A DNA stretch of 64,000 nucleotides. It comes from Gemmatimonadota bacterium (GTDB taxonomy: Bacteria; Gemmatimonadota; Gemmatimonadetes; Gemmatimonadales; Gemmatimonadaceae). The stretch is taken from the NCBI GenBank assembly GCA_016714015.1, contig JADJNZ010000001.1, positions 434,001-498,000 on the forward strand, read 5' to 3'. The position numbers were made by a program, and so were the translations under genes. The notes below the pieces were generated by a model. It searched no databases. It had not been told where the DNA came from and was given only the letters and a program-made list of their open reading frames with translations. This document shows positions 26,705-35,773 of the stretch, in pieces. The number at the start of each line of letters is the position of its first letter. Within the stretch, counting starts at the first letter, position 1.

Positions 26705-26730
26705 GCGATCTCCGGAAATGCGATTCGCGG

Positions 26731-26736
26731 AATATA
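26731..26736 (-). promoter_or_regulatory. Candidate -10 element of ccmE
   Basis: TATATT on the minus strand, 26 nt upstream of the ccmE ATG, in the only A/T-rich piece of the 46-nt gap after the YfiM-like gene. No convincing -35. It would allow ccm expression separate from mtnA-glpK. Confidence 0.45.
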
Positions 26737-26750
26737 GCCGGGTGCGAGCC

Positions 26751-27083
26751 TTACGGGGCCACCTGCCGCATGAGGATCGCGCCCGCTCCCGTACCCGCGG
26801 CGTCGGCCACGAGGTCCTTGGCCGACGCGTCCCCGCCGGTCCGGTGGTCCCACCACTCCTTCGCGACACCGACCGAGAGCGTGACACCCGCGGCCGTCCA
26901 AGCGGCGTCCCGGTATCGGTGTCCGTTCGCCCGCAGGACGCTGTGGGTCGCGGAATGGATCGCAGCGGAGGCCGCGAAGTGGTAGAGCTTGTCGCGCCCG
27001 AGCCAGCGGTCGATCGATGGCTCGCGCCGCGGGCCACCGAAGCTCAGCGAGCCGGCAAGGAGCACGAGGGTCAGTCCGGGCAT
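26751..27083 (-). CDS. YfiM/DUF2279-like small membrane protein
   Basis: A 110-residue protein with an N-terminal hydrophobic segment. The family pattern is visible: DKLYHFAASAA (about 31-41), then VAKEWWDHRTGGDASAKDLVADAAG (about 72-96). YfiM-like proteins are small envelope proteins of unknown function. It begins 4 nt after the end of glpK and is probably cotranscribed with it. Confidence 0.8.
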   Translation of the reverse strand: MPGLTLVLLAGSLSFGGPRREPSIDRWLGRDKLYHFAASAAIHSATHSVLRANGHRYRDAAWTAAGVTLSVGVAKEWWDHRTGGDASAKDLVADAAGTGAGAILMRQVAP

Positions 27084-27087
27084 GCGG

Positions 27088-28569
27088 TCACTCCCGGTCT
27101 CTCGCCCACGCGACCGTTGCGCGCACCGCCCGCCGCCATCCGCCGAGTCCCTGCCGCGCTGCGCTCACCCCGACGGCCGGCGCGAACCTCGTGTACGACC
27201 GCGATGCGAAGAACGCCTCCGCGTCCGGCCACACCCCTGCCGCGATCCCCGCGAGACCTGCCGCGCCCATCGCCGTCGTCTCGATGACGTCCGGCCGTTC
27301 CACCGGCACACCCAGCACGTCGGCCTGGAACTGCATGAGCCAGTCGTTGAACGTGGCACCACCGTCCACGCGCAGCACATCCAGCGGCGCGCCGCTCGCG
27401 CCGCGCATCGCCTCGAGCACGTCGGCGGTGCCGTACGCCATCGCCTCGAGGGCCGCGCGCACGAGATGCTCGCGCGTCGTGCCGCGCGTGAGGCCCACGA
27501 TCGTCCCGCGCGCCTCCGGCTCCCACGCGGGCGCGCCGAGTCCGGTGAGGGCCGGCACGAAGTAGACCCCGTCGTTCGACGTGAGTTGCCGCGCCATCGA
27601 CTCGCTCTCGGATGCCCGGCCGAGCAACCCGAGTCCGTCGCGCAACCACTGCACCGCCGCGCCCGCGATGAAGATCCCCGCTTCGAGCGCGTACGCCGCG
27701 CCACCGCGTGCATCGCACGCGACCGTGGTGAGGATCCCCTGCCCGCCGACGGGGCGCGCCGCACCGGTGTGCAGCAGCAGGAAGGCGCCCGTGCCGTAGG
27801 TGTTCTTGCTCTGCCCCGCCACCCAGCATCCCTGGCCGTAGAGCGCGGCCTGCTGGTCGCCCGCGACCCCCGTGATGGGGATCGCCGCGCCGAGATGCGC
27901 GGCGGCGGTCACGCCGAACTCGCCGGACGACGCTCGCACGGCGGGGAGGATCGACATCGGCACGTTGAACAGCGTGCAGAGCTGCGGACTCCACGCCATC
28001 GCGTTGATGTCGAAGAGCATCGTGCGCGATGCGTTGGTCGGGTCGGTCGCGTGGACAGCGCCGTCGGTCAGCTTCCAGATGAGCCACGTATCGATCGTGC
28101 CAGCGGCGAGTCGCTCCGTCGGGATGCCCGCGGCGCGCGCCTTGTGCTCGAGCAGCCACTCGAGCTTGGTGGCGCTGAAGTAGGGATCGGGCACGAGCCC
28201 GGTCGCCTGATGAATCGCCTCCGCCTGGCCAGCGGCGCGGAGGGCCTGACATCGCGCCGTCGTGCGCCGGTCCTGCCAGACGAGCGCGCGGTCGATCGGC
28301 CGTCCGGTCGCGCGATCCCAGAGCACGATCGTCTCGCGCTGGTTGGTGATGCCGATCGCGTCGGGGACGACGCCCGCCTGCGCGATCGCCTCGCGCGCGC
28401 TCTCGAGCATCGAGGTCCAGATCTCCTCGGGATCGTGCTCCACCCAGCCCGGCTGGGGGAAATGCTGCGCGAACTCGCGCTGCCCGCGGCCGACCACGCG
28501 GCCATCGGCCGCGACGACGAGTGCGCGCGAGCTGGTGGTGCCCTGGTCGAGCGCGAGAACGTGGCGCAT
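27088..28569 (-). CDS. glpK: Glycerol kinase
   Basis: A 493-residue FGGY-family kinase that makes sn-glycerol 3-phosphate from glycerol and ATP. The phosphate loop DQGTTSSRA is at 8-16, GITNQRET at about 73-80 binds glycerol, and the ATP-site motifs GAFLLLHTG and VDGGATFNDWLMQFQAD (from about 398) are all present. Length is normal. It follows mtnA by 8 nt on the same strand. No glycerol facilitator or glpD is in the window. Confidence 0.96.
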   Translation of the reverse strand: MRHVLALDQGTTSSRALVVAADGRVVGRGQREFAQHFPQPGWVEHDPEEIWTSMLESAREAIAQAGVVPDAIGITNQRETIVLWDRATGRPIDRALVWQDRRTTARCQALRAAGQAEAIHQATGLVPDPYFSATKLEWLLEHKARAAGIPTERLAAGTIDTWLIWKLTDGAVHATDPTNASRTMLFDINAMAWSPQLCTLFNVPMSILPAVRASSGEFGVTAAAHLGAAIPITGVAGDQQAALYGQGCWVAGQSKNTYGTGAFLLLHTGAARPVGGQGILTTVACDARGGAAYALEAGIFIAGAAVQWLRDGLGLLGRASESESMARQLTSNDGVYFVPALTGLGAPAWEPEARGTIVGLTRGTTREHLVRAALEAMAYGTADVLEAMRGASGAPLDVLRVDGGATFNDWLMQFQADVLGVPVERPDVIETTAMGAAGLAGIAAGVWPDAEAFFASRSYTRFAPAVGVSAARQGLGGWRRAVRATVAWARDRE

Positions 28570-28577
28570 CGAATGGT

Positions 28578-29621
28578 CTAGGCTGGAGGAGGAAGGATGG
28601 AGGTGTCGCTCGCGAACGCGTACGGCGGCGCGAACACCCCGACGTCGGTGACGATGCGCGTGATGAGCGTGTGCGGCGTCACGTCGAATGCCGGATTGTA
28701 CGTCGCCGCCCCTTCGGCGGCGATCCGCACGCCGCCGAGGTGCGTGACCTCCTCGGCGTGCCGCTGCTCGATGGGGATCGCCGCGCCGTCCTTCGTGTGC
28801 GGGTCCACCGTGCTCATCGGCGCCGCGACGACGAACGGGATGCCGTGGTGCTTCGCGAGCACGGCGAGACCGTAGGTCCCGATCTTGTTCGCGGCGTCGC
28901 CATTGGCCGCGATGCGATCCGCGCCGACGATCACGAGGTCGATCTCATCGCGCGCCATGAGACTCGCCGCCATGCCATCGGTGAGCACCGTGACGGGGAT
29001 CCCCGCCCGCGTGAGCTCCCACGCGGTGAGCCGTGCGCCCTGGAGCAGCGGTCGCGTCTCGTCGGCCCAGACGCGTGGCCGCCGACCTTCCGCATGCGCG
29101 ACGTACACGGGTGCGAGCGCGGTGCCGATCCCTGCGGTGGCGAGCGCGCCCGCGTTGCAGTGCGTGAGGATGCGCATCCCGTCGGTGATGAGATCCGCCC
29201 CGTGCCGACCGATCGCGAGGCACATCGCCGCATCCTCGGCGCGGATGCGCTCGGCCTCCACCCGCAGCGCGGCCGCGCGCGCCGCATCGTCCGGGTGCGC
29301 GCCGCGCGCGGTGGCGAGCATCCGGTCGAGCGCCCACATGAGGTTCACGGCGGTGGGGCGCGTCGCGCGCAGCTCCGCCGCCATCCGCTCCACCTCGCGC
29401 AGCGGGTGCCCGTCGCTCGCGACGGCGAGGCCGATCGCCGCGGCGACACCGATCGCCGGCGCGCCGCGCACCGCGAGCGTGCGGATCGCCTCCGCGACCT
29501 CGGCGACGGTGCGCAGGTCACGCGTGACGACCTCGGCCGGGAGGCGCCGCTGGTCGAGGATGCGCAACGCACCGTCGGGGGACCACCCGACCACGAGGGT
29601 CGGCGGGGCGATCTGTTCCAT
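28578..29621 (-). CDS. mtnA: Methylthioribose-1-phosphate isomerase
   Basis: A 347-residue eIF2B-like enzyme of the methionine salvage pathway; it converts methylthioribose 1-phosphate to methylthioribulose 1-phosphate. The conserved ILTHCNAGALATAG (151-164, with the catalytic Cys155) and IVGADRIAANGDAANKIGTY (231-250, with Asp235) are intact. No other mtn gene is in the window. The ATG has no Shine-Dalgarno, but a TAnnnT element ends 6 nt upstream, suggesting a leaderless transcript. Confidence 0.95.
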   Translation of the reverse strand: MEQIAPPTLVVGWSPDGALRILDQRRLPAEVVTRDLRTVAEVAEAIRTLAVRGAPAIGVAAAIGLAVASDGHPLREVERMAAELRATRPTAVNLMWALDRMLATARGAHPDDAARAAALRVEAERIRAEDAAMCLAIGRHGADLITDGMRILTHCNAGALATAGIGTALAPVYVAHAEGRRPRVWADETRPLLQGARLTAWELTRAGIPVTVLTDGMAASLMARDEIDLVIVGADRIAANGDAANKIGTYGLAVLAKHHGIPFVVAAPMSTVDPHTKDGAAIPIEQRHAEEVTHLGGVRIAAEGAATYNPAFDVTPHTLITRIVTDVGVFAPPYAFASDTSILPPPA

Positions 29622-29627
29622 GTGCCA

Positions 29628-29639
29628 AACGTATAGATT
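29628..29639. promoter_or_regulatory. Overlapping divergent -10 elements between mtnA and the crotonase gene
   Basis: The 53-nt gap holds TACGTT on the minus strand (29628-29633), exactly 6 nt before the mtnA ATG, and TAGATT on the plus strand (29634-29639), about 35 nt before the crotonase ATG. Both fit TAnnnT. Two start-site elements side by side in such a short gap suggest mutually exclusive use. Confidence 0.45.
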
Positions 29640-29674
29640 GGGAGCGTCACCCTCCAGCGACCCAGGCCCCGAGC

Positions 29675-30466
29675 ATGTCCGACGCCTACGAGTTCCTCCT
29701 CCTCGATGTCGCCGACCGTATCGCGACGGTCACCATCAACCGGCCCGACAAGCTCAATGCGCTCAACGCGCAGGTGATCGGCGAGCTGGACCGGATGTTC
29801 ACGGCCCTCGCGGCCAAGTCCGACGTCGGCGCGATCATCCTCACCGGCGCGGGGCGCGCCTTCGTCGCCGGCGCGGACATCGCCGAGGTCGCGGCGGCCG
29901 CGGGCGAGCCGTCCGGACTCGCGGCGGTGGCGGCGTTCGGTTCTGCCGTCTTCACGCGCATCGAGCGACTCAACAAGCCCGTGATCGCGGCAGTGAACGG
30001 CTTCGCGCTCGGCGGCGGCTGCGAACTCGCGCTCGCGTGCCACATCCGCATCGCGAGCAAGGCCGCGAAGTTCGGGCTCCCCGAGACGAAGCTCGGGCTC
30101 ATCCCGGGATACGGCGGCACGCAACGCCTGCCGCGGCTGATCGGGCAGGGGCGAGCGCTCGAGCTCATCTTCACCGGCGAGATGGTGGACGCCGATCGCG
30201 CGTTCGCGCTTGGGCTCGCGAACCAGGTCGTCGACGGCGCGGGCCTCATCGACGCGGCGCGGTCGATGGCGCTGATGGCGACGAAGAACGGCCCGCTCGC
30301 GCTGGCGCACGCGATCACCGCGGTGACGCAGGGAGCCGACCTGTCGATGGACGCCGCGCTCGCGCTGGAGGCCGAGCATTTCGGGGCGGTCGGCCGCACG
30401 GCCGACATGCGTGAAGGGACCACCGCCTTCCTCGAGAAGCGCGCCGCGACCTTCCGCGGAGCCTGA
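29675..30466 (+). CDS. Enoyl-CoA hydratase/isomerase family protein
   Basis: A 263-residue crotonase. The oxyanion-hole motifs AGADIAEV (about 65-72) and ALGGGCELALAC (about 110-121), and the LPETKLGLIPGYGGTQRLPR stretch (about 134-153) with both catalytic Glu candidates, are typical of enoyl-CoA hydratase. It hydrates trans-2-enoyl-CoA in beta-oxidation or related routes. recF starts 4 nt after its stop, an unusual pairing. A TATAGATTG element lies upstream. Confidence 0.93.
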   Translation: MSDAYEFLLLDVADRIATVTINRPDKLNALNAQVIGELDRMFTALAAKSDVGAIILTGAGRAFVAGADIAEVAAAAGEPSGLAAVAAFGSAVFTRIERLNKPVIAAVNGFALGGGCELALACHIRIASKAAKFGLPETKLGLIPGYGGTQRLPRLIGQGRALELIFTGEMVDADRAFALGLANQVVDGAGLIDAARSMALMATKNGPLALAHAITAVTQGADLSMDAALALEAEHFGAVGRTADMREGTTAFLEKRAATFRGA

Positions 30467-30470
30467 GCGC

Positions 30471-31622
30471 GTGACCCGGACCGCCCCGCAGGCCGTGGCG
30501 GCCCGGCTCCGCGCGCTCACGCTGCGCGACTTCCGCAACGTCGCGCACGCCGAGCTCGCCTGCGCGGATGACGGCATCGTGGTGCTCGGCGAGAACGGGC
30601 ATGGCAAGTCGAACCTCATCGAGGCGATCGCCTATCTCCGGCTGCTCCGCTCGCAGCGCGGCGCGCGCGACCGTGACCTGATCCGCTTCGGCGAGGCGGC
30701 GTTCCATCTCTCGGCCGACCTCGAGGGCACGGGCGCGCACCGCGCGACCGCGGCGGTGGACAAGCAGGGGCGCAAGAAGATCACCCTCGATGGCGGGGAG
30801 CCGGAGAAGCTCACCGACGCGCTCGACGCGCTGCCGAGCGTGAGCTTCTCGCCGCGCGACGTCGACCTCGTGGCCGGGTCGCCGGCCGAGCGGCGGCGCT
30901 ACCTCGACATCACGCTCGCGCTCACCTCGCGGAGCTACCTGAACGCGCTCCGGCACTACCGCGGCGCACTGGCCCGGCGGAACGCGGCGTTGCGCGACGC
31001 GGCGCGCGCGACGCGGGGCGCCCAGGGCGAGGCGGTGGGCGCGGTGGCGGCTTGGGAGCCTGCGCTGGCCGAGCATGGTGCGGTGATCATCACGCAGCGG
31101 CGCGACTGGGTCGCGGCTCGCGCCACGGAGTTCCAGCGGCAGTGCGTCGCCATCGGCGAGCGCGGCGCACCGACGCTCGGCTATGCCGGGAGCTTCGCGG
31201 AGGCGGAGGACGTGCGGGGCGCGTTGCGCGAGCAGCTGGAGCGGCAGCGCGAGCACGACATCCGCCGATGCCTCACGCACGCCGGGCCGCATCGCGACGA
31301 CCTCGCGCTCGCGCTCGACGGCCGCGACCTGCGACTCGTCGGCTCGGCGGGCCAGCAGCGCACCGCCGCGATCGTCCTGCGGCTGCTCGAGGCGGCGACG
31401 CATCGCGATGCCAAGGGCGTGACCCCGCTGCTGCTGCTCGACGATCCGTTCGCCGAGCTGGATCGGCGGCGCACCGGGCGCATCCTCGCGCTGCTCGAGG
31501 AGGTGGGGACGGGACAGGTGGTGCTCTGCGTGCCACGCGAGGACGAGATCCCCGCGCGGTACACGAAGCTCGCGCGCTGGCGCGTGCGGGATGGGGTCTT
31601 CACGCGCGAGGCCGAGGGATGA
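30471..31622 (+). CDS. recF: DNA replication and repair protein RecF
   Basis: A 383-residue SMC-like ATPase that helps load RecA at gaps with RecO and RecR. The Walker A motif is GENGHGKS (40-47), and the signature GSAGQQRTAAIVLRLLEA (about 287-304) and Walker B LLLLDDPFAELD are present. I chose the GTG at 30471, just after the crotonase stop; an in-frame upstream start would overlap that gene. The dciA gene overlaps its stop (ATGA). Confidence 0.94.
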   Translation: MTRTAPQAVAARLRALTLRDFRNVAHAELACADDGIVVLGENGHGKSNLIEAIAYLRLLRSQRGARDRDLIRFGEAAFHLSADLEGTGAHRATAAVDKQGRKKITLDGGEPEKLTDALDALPSVSFSPRDVDLVAGSPAERRRYLDITLALTSRSYLNALRHYRGALARRNAALRDAARATRGAQGEAVGAVAAWEPALAEHGAVIITQRRDWVAARATEFQRQCVAIGERGAPTLGYAGSFAEAEDVRGALREQLERQREHDIRRCLTHAGPHRDDLALALDGRDLRLVGSAGQQRTAAIVLRLLEAATHRDAKGVTPLLLLDDPFAELDRRRTGRILALLEEVGTGQVVLCVPREDEIPARYTKLARWRVRDGVFTREAEG

Positions 31623-31942
31623 GACATCGCGACGACCATCACGGCCCGGGCAAGCCGCGCGCGATCGCCGAGGCACTGCAGGAGGTGTTGAAGCGCACGG
31701 GCCTCGACGAGGACGTGGCGCGCGCAGGGGTGATGGCCGCGTGGCCGCAGCTCGTGGGGACGCAGATCGCGGGCGTGACGCAGCCACGGCTCATGACCGA
31801 GGACGGAACGCTCGTGGTGGGCGTGAAGAGCCACGGGTGGATGCAGGAGCTGACGATGATGGAGCGGCAGCTGGTCGCGAAGCTCGCGACGGTGCCGTCG
31901 CCGACGCCGGTGAAGCGGATCCGGTGGGAGCTGCTGCGCTAG
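31619..31942 (+). CDS. dciA: DUF721 protein DciA, helicase loader
   Basis: A 107-residue DUF721 protein. The KH-like core includes AVAEALQEVLKRTGL-like helices at the start and VMAAWPQLVG (about 38-47), then a TQPRLMTEDGTLVVGVKSHGWMQEL strand-helix (about 54-78). In bacteria without DnaC, DciA loads the replicative helicase DnaB. It overlaps recF by 4 nt and precedes gyrB, matching the usual recF-dciA-gyrB order. The start is the ATG at 31619. Confidence 0.93.
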   Translation: MRHRDDHHGPGKPRAIAEALQEVLKRTGLDEDVARAGVMAAWPQLVGTQIAGVTQPRLMTEDGTLVVGVKSHGWMQELTMMERQLVAKLATVPSPTPVKRIRWELLR

Positions 31943-31988
31943 GGTGACGCAGGGGTCGTTTCCCCTCTGAAACCGCGGTCGCGGCGCG

Positions 31989-32017
31989 TTGCTTTCGCCC
32001 GCACTGCCGGGTATTTT
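31989..32017 (+). promoter_or_regulatory. Candidate sigma-70 promoter of gyrB
   Basis: TTGCTT (31989-31994) and TATTTT (32012-32017) are separated by 17 nt, the ideal spacing, and end about 72 nt before the gyrB ATG. It is the best two-part promoter I see in the window and allows gyrB to be expressed apart from recF-dciA. Confidence 0.6.
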
Positions 32018-32089
32018 TCGGGGTCGTGCGCGAGGGGGATTCTCCCTCTGTGGCGCACCCGTCCGGACCCCCGACCCCACTACCCGACG

Positions 32090-34036
32090 ATGGCCAAGAC
32101 CAACGACGCTTCCGAGTCCTCGTACGACGCCTCAGGGATCCAGGTACTGAAGGGCCTCGAGGCCGTCCGGAAGCGCCCCGGCATGTACATCGGCTCCACG
32201 TCCCACCGGGGCTTGCACCACCTGGTGTACGAGGTGGTCGACAACTCCATCGACGAAGCGCTCGCCGGCTACTGCGACTCGGTCGACGTCACCATCCACG
32301 CCGACAACTCGATCACCGTGGCCGACAACGGCCGCGGCATCCCGGTGGACATCCACCCGGTCGAGAAGCTCCCCGGCGTCGAGCTCGCGCTCACGGTGCT
32401 CCATGCGGGCGGCAAGTTCGACAAGAACACGTACAAGGTGTCGGGCGGCCTCCACGGCGTCGGCGTCTCGGTCGTGAACGCGCTCTCGGAGTACCTGAAG
32501 GTGTGGGTGAAGCGCGACGGCAAGGAGCATTACATGGACTTCTGCCGCGGCGACACGACCACCAAGCTCAAGGTCCTCGGGACCGTCAAGAGCAAGGACA
32601 CCGGCACGACGGTCTGGTTCAAGCCGGACGCGCAGATCTTCACCGAGCTCGAGTACGACTACGCGACGCTCTCGACGCGCCTCCGCGAACTGTCGTTCCT
32701 CAACAAGGGCGTGACGATCACGCTCAAGGACGTCCGCGAGGGGAAGGAGCGCGAGGAGACCTTCCACGCGAAGGGCGGCCTCAAGGAGTTCGTCGGGTTC
32801 CTCAACGCCAAGCAGAAGCCGCTCCACCCCGAGATCCTCTACCTCGAGGGCGAGAAGGACGACATCGGGATCGAGCTCGCGCTGCAGTACAACGACGGCT
32901 ACAACGAGAACGTCTTCTCGTTCGTGAACAACATCAACACGCACGAGGGCGGCACGCACCTCACCGGCTTCAAGTCGGCGCTCACGAGCGTGATCAACAA
33001 GCACCTCGACAAGTCGTCGTTCGCCAAGAAGGACAAGGAGGTCAAGCTCTCGGGCGACGACGCGCGCGAAGGCCTCACCGCCGTGCTCTCGGTGAAGGTC
33101 CGCGAGCCGCAGTTCGAGGGGCAGACCAAGACCAAGCTCGGCAACTCCGAGGTCGAGTCGGCGGTGAAGACCGTCGTCAACGAGTGGCTCGCCACCTACC
33201 TCGAGGAGCATCCGCGCGTCGCGAACATCGTCCTCGACAAGGCGCTCTCGGCCGCACGCGCGCGCGAGGCGGCCCGCAAGGCGCGCGACCTCACCCGCAA
33301 GAAGTCGGCGCTCGACGTCGGCAACCTGCCGGGCAAGCTCGCCGACTGCTCGCTCTCCGACCCGGCGATGTGCGAGATCTACCTCGTCGAGGGCGACTCG
33401 GCCGGCGGCTCCGCCAAGCAGGGCCGCGACCGCATGTTCCAGGCGATCCTCCCGCTGCGCGGCAAGATCCTCAACGTCGAGAAGGCGCGCATCGACAAGA
33501 TCCTCTCCAACGAGGAGATCCGCACGATCATCACGGCGATCGGCGCGGGCATCAAGGAGGAGTTCACGCTCGAGAACGTCCGGTACCACAAGATCATCAT
33601 CATGACGGACGCCGACGTGGACGGCGCCCACATCCGGACGCTCCTCCTCACCTTCTTCTTCCGCCAGATGCCGGAGCTGATCGACGCGGGCATGGTCTAC
33701 ATCGCCCAGCCGCCGCTCTTCCGCGTCGCCAAGGGGAAGGAGGAGTACTACGCCTACGACATGGTCGAGCGCGACACCATCGCCACGCGCCTCGGCAACG
33801 GCGATGCCACCAAGACCAACATCAACATCCAGCGCTACAAGGGCCTCGGCGAGATGAACCCCGACCAGCTCTGGAAGACGACGATGGACCCCGAGACGCG
33901 CACGATCCTCAAGGTCACGCAGGACGACGCGTTCCAGGCGAACGAGATCTTCCAGACGCTGATGGGCGACGAGGTCGAGCCGCGACGGCTGTTCATCGAG
34001 GCCAATGCCAAGTTCGTCAGCAATCTCGATATCTGA
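32090..34036 (+). CDS. gyrB: DNA gyrase subunit B
   Basis: A 648-residue GyrB, with the GHKL ATPase domain (VVDNSIDEALAGYC at about 50-63, DNGRGIP, GGLHGVGVSVVNALS) and the TOPRIM domain (EGDSAGGSA from residue 434; MTDADVDGAHIRTLLLTFFFR near 504-524). The C-terminus has the conserved QRYKGLGEMNPDQLW. Length is that of the short, insert-free GyrB. gyrA is not in the window. Lys-rich and charged, with codon use like neighbours. Confidence 0.98.
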   Translation: MAKTNDASESSYDASGIQVLKGLEAVRKRPGMYIGSTSHRGLHHLVYEVVDNSIDEALAGYCDSVDVTIHADNSITVADNGRGIPVDIHPVEKLPGVELALTVLHAGGKFDKNTYKVSGGLHGVGVSVVNALSEYLKVWVKRDGKEHYMDFCRGDTTTKLKVLGTVKSKDTGTTVWFKPDAQIFTELEYDYATLSTRLRELSFLNKGVTITLKDVREGKEREETFHAKGGLKEFVGFLNAKQKPLHPEILYLEGEKDDIGIELALQYNDGYNENVFSFVNNINTHEGGTHLTGFKSALTSVINKHLDKSSFAKKDKEVKLSGDDAREGLTAVLSVKVREPQFEGQTKTKLGNSEVESAVKTVVNEWLATYLEEHPRVANIVLDKALSAARAREAARKARDLTRKKSALDVGNLPGKLADCSLSDPAMCEIYLVEGDSAGGSAKQGRDRMFQAILPLRGKILNVEKARIDKILSNEEIRTIITAIGAGIKEEFTLENVRYHKIIIMTDADVDGAHIRTLLLTFFFRQMPELIDAGMVYIAQPPLFRVAKGKEEYYAYDMVERDTIATRLGNGDATKTNINIQRYKGLGEMNPDQLWKTTMDPETRTILKVTQDDAFQANEIFQTLMGDEVEPRRLFIEANAKFVSNLDI

Positions 34037-34070
34037 GCAATGCGGAAGGAAGAAGGCAGGAGGTGCGACA

Positions 34071-34102
34071 CGAGGGGCCCGAGCTTCAGCTCGGGCCCCT
34101 CG
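34071..34102 (+). terminator. Terminator of gyrB
   Basis: A perfect 14-bp GC-rich stem (34071-34084 with 34089-34102) with a TTCA tetraloop, followed by TTCGTCC. It lies 35 nt after the gyrB stop and before the minus-strand membrane protein gene. Confidence 0.85.
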
Positions 34103-34149
34103 TTCGTCCAGTCATCGGGCTCCAGCGGGCGGGCGGCGCGCCCAGCCCG

Positions 34150-34383
34150 TCAGCCCCGGATCGAGTCCGCCCCGCGCGTCAGCTGCGCGCCGAACCAGAG
34201 GTGCGCCGCCGAGAGCAACGCGAACGGCATCAACGACGCCGCGGCGAGACAGAGATGCAGCACCGCGTCGATCCCGCCCGTCGGACCCGGACGCGTCACG
34301 AACACGAATGCGAGCCACGCGACGAGCGCTCCCGCGCCGACGCCCTTCGCCCCGAGGGCGGCCATCTTCTCGAAGTTTTCCAT
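34150..34383 (-). CDS. Small two-helix membrane protein
   Basis: A 77-residue protein with two hydrophobic segments (about 13-30 and 38-62: DAVLHLCLAAASLMPFALLSAAHLWF). No family recognised. It starts 6 nt after the pyrimidine phosphorylase stop on the same strand, so it is likely cotranscribed. Convergent with gyrB across the terminator. Confidence 0.6.
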   Translation of the reverse strand: MENFEKMAALGAKGVGAGALVAWLAFVFVTRPGPTGGIDAVLHLCLAAASLMPFALLSAAHLWFGAQLTRGADSIRG

Positions 34384-34389
34384 GGTCCC

Positions 34390-35736
34390 TTAACTTGCAC
34401 CCGCACCCGGGAGTTCCTCCACCCCCTCCCGGGTCACGCGGTGCGAGACCAGTGCCCGCGGGGACGGCGCCGTCGGGCCGAGGGTGATGGCCCGCCCGAG
34501 CGCGGCACGTGCGGCGGACTCCCCCGATGCGTCGCGGGCGAGGATCGTCGCCAGCGGCTCGCCCTTCCGCACCGCCATGCCGGGGCGCGCATGCACCAGG
34601 AAGCCCACCGCCGGGTCCACCACGTCGTCGACCTTGGTCCGACCGCCGCCCAGCGCGGTGATCGCCCGTCCGATGATGCGTGGCTCCACCCGCTGCACGA
34701 TCCCGTCCTCCGCGGCGACCACCACCGAACGGATCGGCGCCTGCGGCAGGATCCGCTCCGGCGCGTCCGCCACGTCCGGGTCGCCGCCCTGCGCCCCCAC
34801 GATCGCCCGGAACTTGTCCAGCGCGGCCCCGCTCTCGAGCGCCTGCTCCGCGCGCGCGCGGCCCGCGGCGACGCTCTGCACCGTCCCGCCGAGCGCCAGC
34901 ATCTCGGCGGCCTGCACGAGGGTGAGTTCCCGCAGGTCGGCGGGTCCCCCGCCCTTGAGCACGTCGATCGACTCGATGATCTCCACCGCATTGCCGCAGG
35001 CGACCCCGAGCGGCGAATCCATGTTCGTGAGCAGTGCGACCGTCGGACACCCGCGGCGCTCGCCGAGGGCGATCATCGTCCGGGCGAGGCGCAGCGAATC
35101 CTCCAGCCGCGTCATGAACGCCCCCGCGCCGGTCTTCACGTCGAGCACGAGCCCGGTGAGCCCTTCGGCCAGCTTCTTCGACATGATGCTCGCGGCGATG
35201 AGCGGGATCGCCTCCACGGTGCTCGTCGCGTCGCGCAGCGAATAGAAGCGCCGGTCGGCCGGCGCGATCTCGGCCGTCTGGCCGATGAGGACGCAGTTGA
35301 GCCGCTCGACCTGGCGTGCGGCCTCCTCGAGCGTGAGCCGGGTACGGAAGCCGGGGATGCTCTCGAGCTTGTCGAGCGTGCCGCCGGTGTGGCCGAGTCC
35401 GCGCCCCGACATCATGGGCACCGCCACGCCGCACGAGGCCACGAGCGGCGCGAGCACGATCGAGACCTTGTCGCCGACACCGCCGGTGGAGTGCTTGTCG
35501 ATCCGCGGCACGGTGAGATGGCTCAGGTCGAGCATCCGTCCGCTGTCGAGCATCGCCGAGGTGAGCGCCTCGATCTCGCCGTCGTCCATGCCGCGGAAAT
35601 AGACGGCCATGGCGAGCGCGGCGATCTGATAGTCGGGCACCTCCCCGGCCGCGTAGCGCGACATGAGGTCATGCCACTCGGGCGGCGTGAGGGTCCCGCC
35701 GTCCCGCTTGCGTTCGATCAGCTCCACGACCGTCAT
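34390..35736 (-). CDS. deoA: Thymidine/pyrimidine-nucleoside phosphorylase
   Basis: A 448-residue phosphorylase that splits thymidine or uridine with phosphate to base and (deoxy)ribose 1-phosphate. The family signature is complete: KHSTGGVGDK at 81-90 and MSGRGLGHTGGTLDKLES (from about 109), together with DVKTGAGAFM. Whether it is strict thymidine phosphorylase or the broader Pdp type cannot be decided from the sequence. It faces ligA divergently across a 37-nt gap. Thymidine kinase is encoded at 60415. Confidence 0.93.
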   Translation of the reverse strand: MTVVELIERKRDGGTLTPPEWHDLMSRYAAGEVPDYQIAALAMAVYFRGMDDGEIEALTSAMLDSGRMLDLSHLTVPRIDKHSTGGVGDKVSIVLAPLVASCGVAVPMMSGRGLGHTGGTLDKLESIPGFRTRLTLEEAARQVERLNCVLIGQTAEIAPADRRFYSLRDATSTVEAIPLIAASIMSKKLAEGLTGLVLDVKTGAGAFMTRLEDSLRLARTMIALGERRGCPTVALLTNMDSPLGVACGNAVEIIESIDVLKGGGPADLRELTLVQAAEMLALGGTVQSVAAGRARAEQALESGAALDKFRAIVGAQGGDPDVADAPERILPQAPIRSVVVAAEDGIVQRVEPRIIGRAITALGGGRTKVDDVVDPAVGFLVHARPGMAVRKGEPLATILARDASGESAARAALGRAITLGPTAPSPRALVSHRVTREGVEELPGAGAS

Positions 35737-35773
35737 TGACCCACCTCCCTGCGCCAGCGAACGTTCACGTCCA

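Noticed and set aside
24305..26737. An 810-codon open frame antisense to ccmF and ccmE
   Set aside because: It mirrors two well-conserved cytochrome maturation genes and is full of Arg, Glu and His as expected for an antisense shadow in GC-rich DNA.
30471..34036. A replication origin near recF-dciA-gyrB
   Set aside because: No cluster of DnaA boxes (TTATCCACA-like), dnaA or dnaN gene, or long A/T-rich stretch is present.
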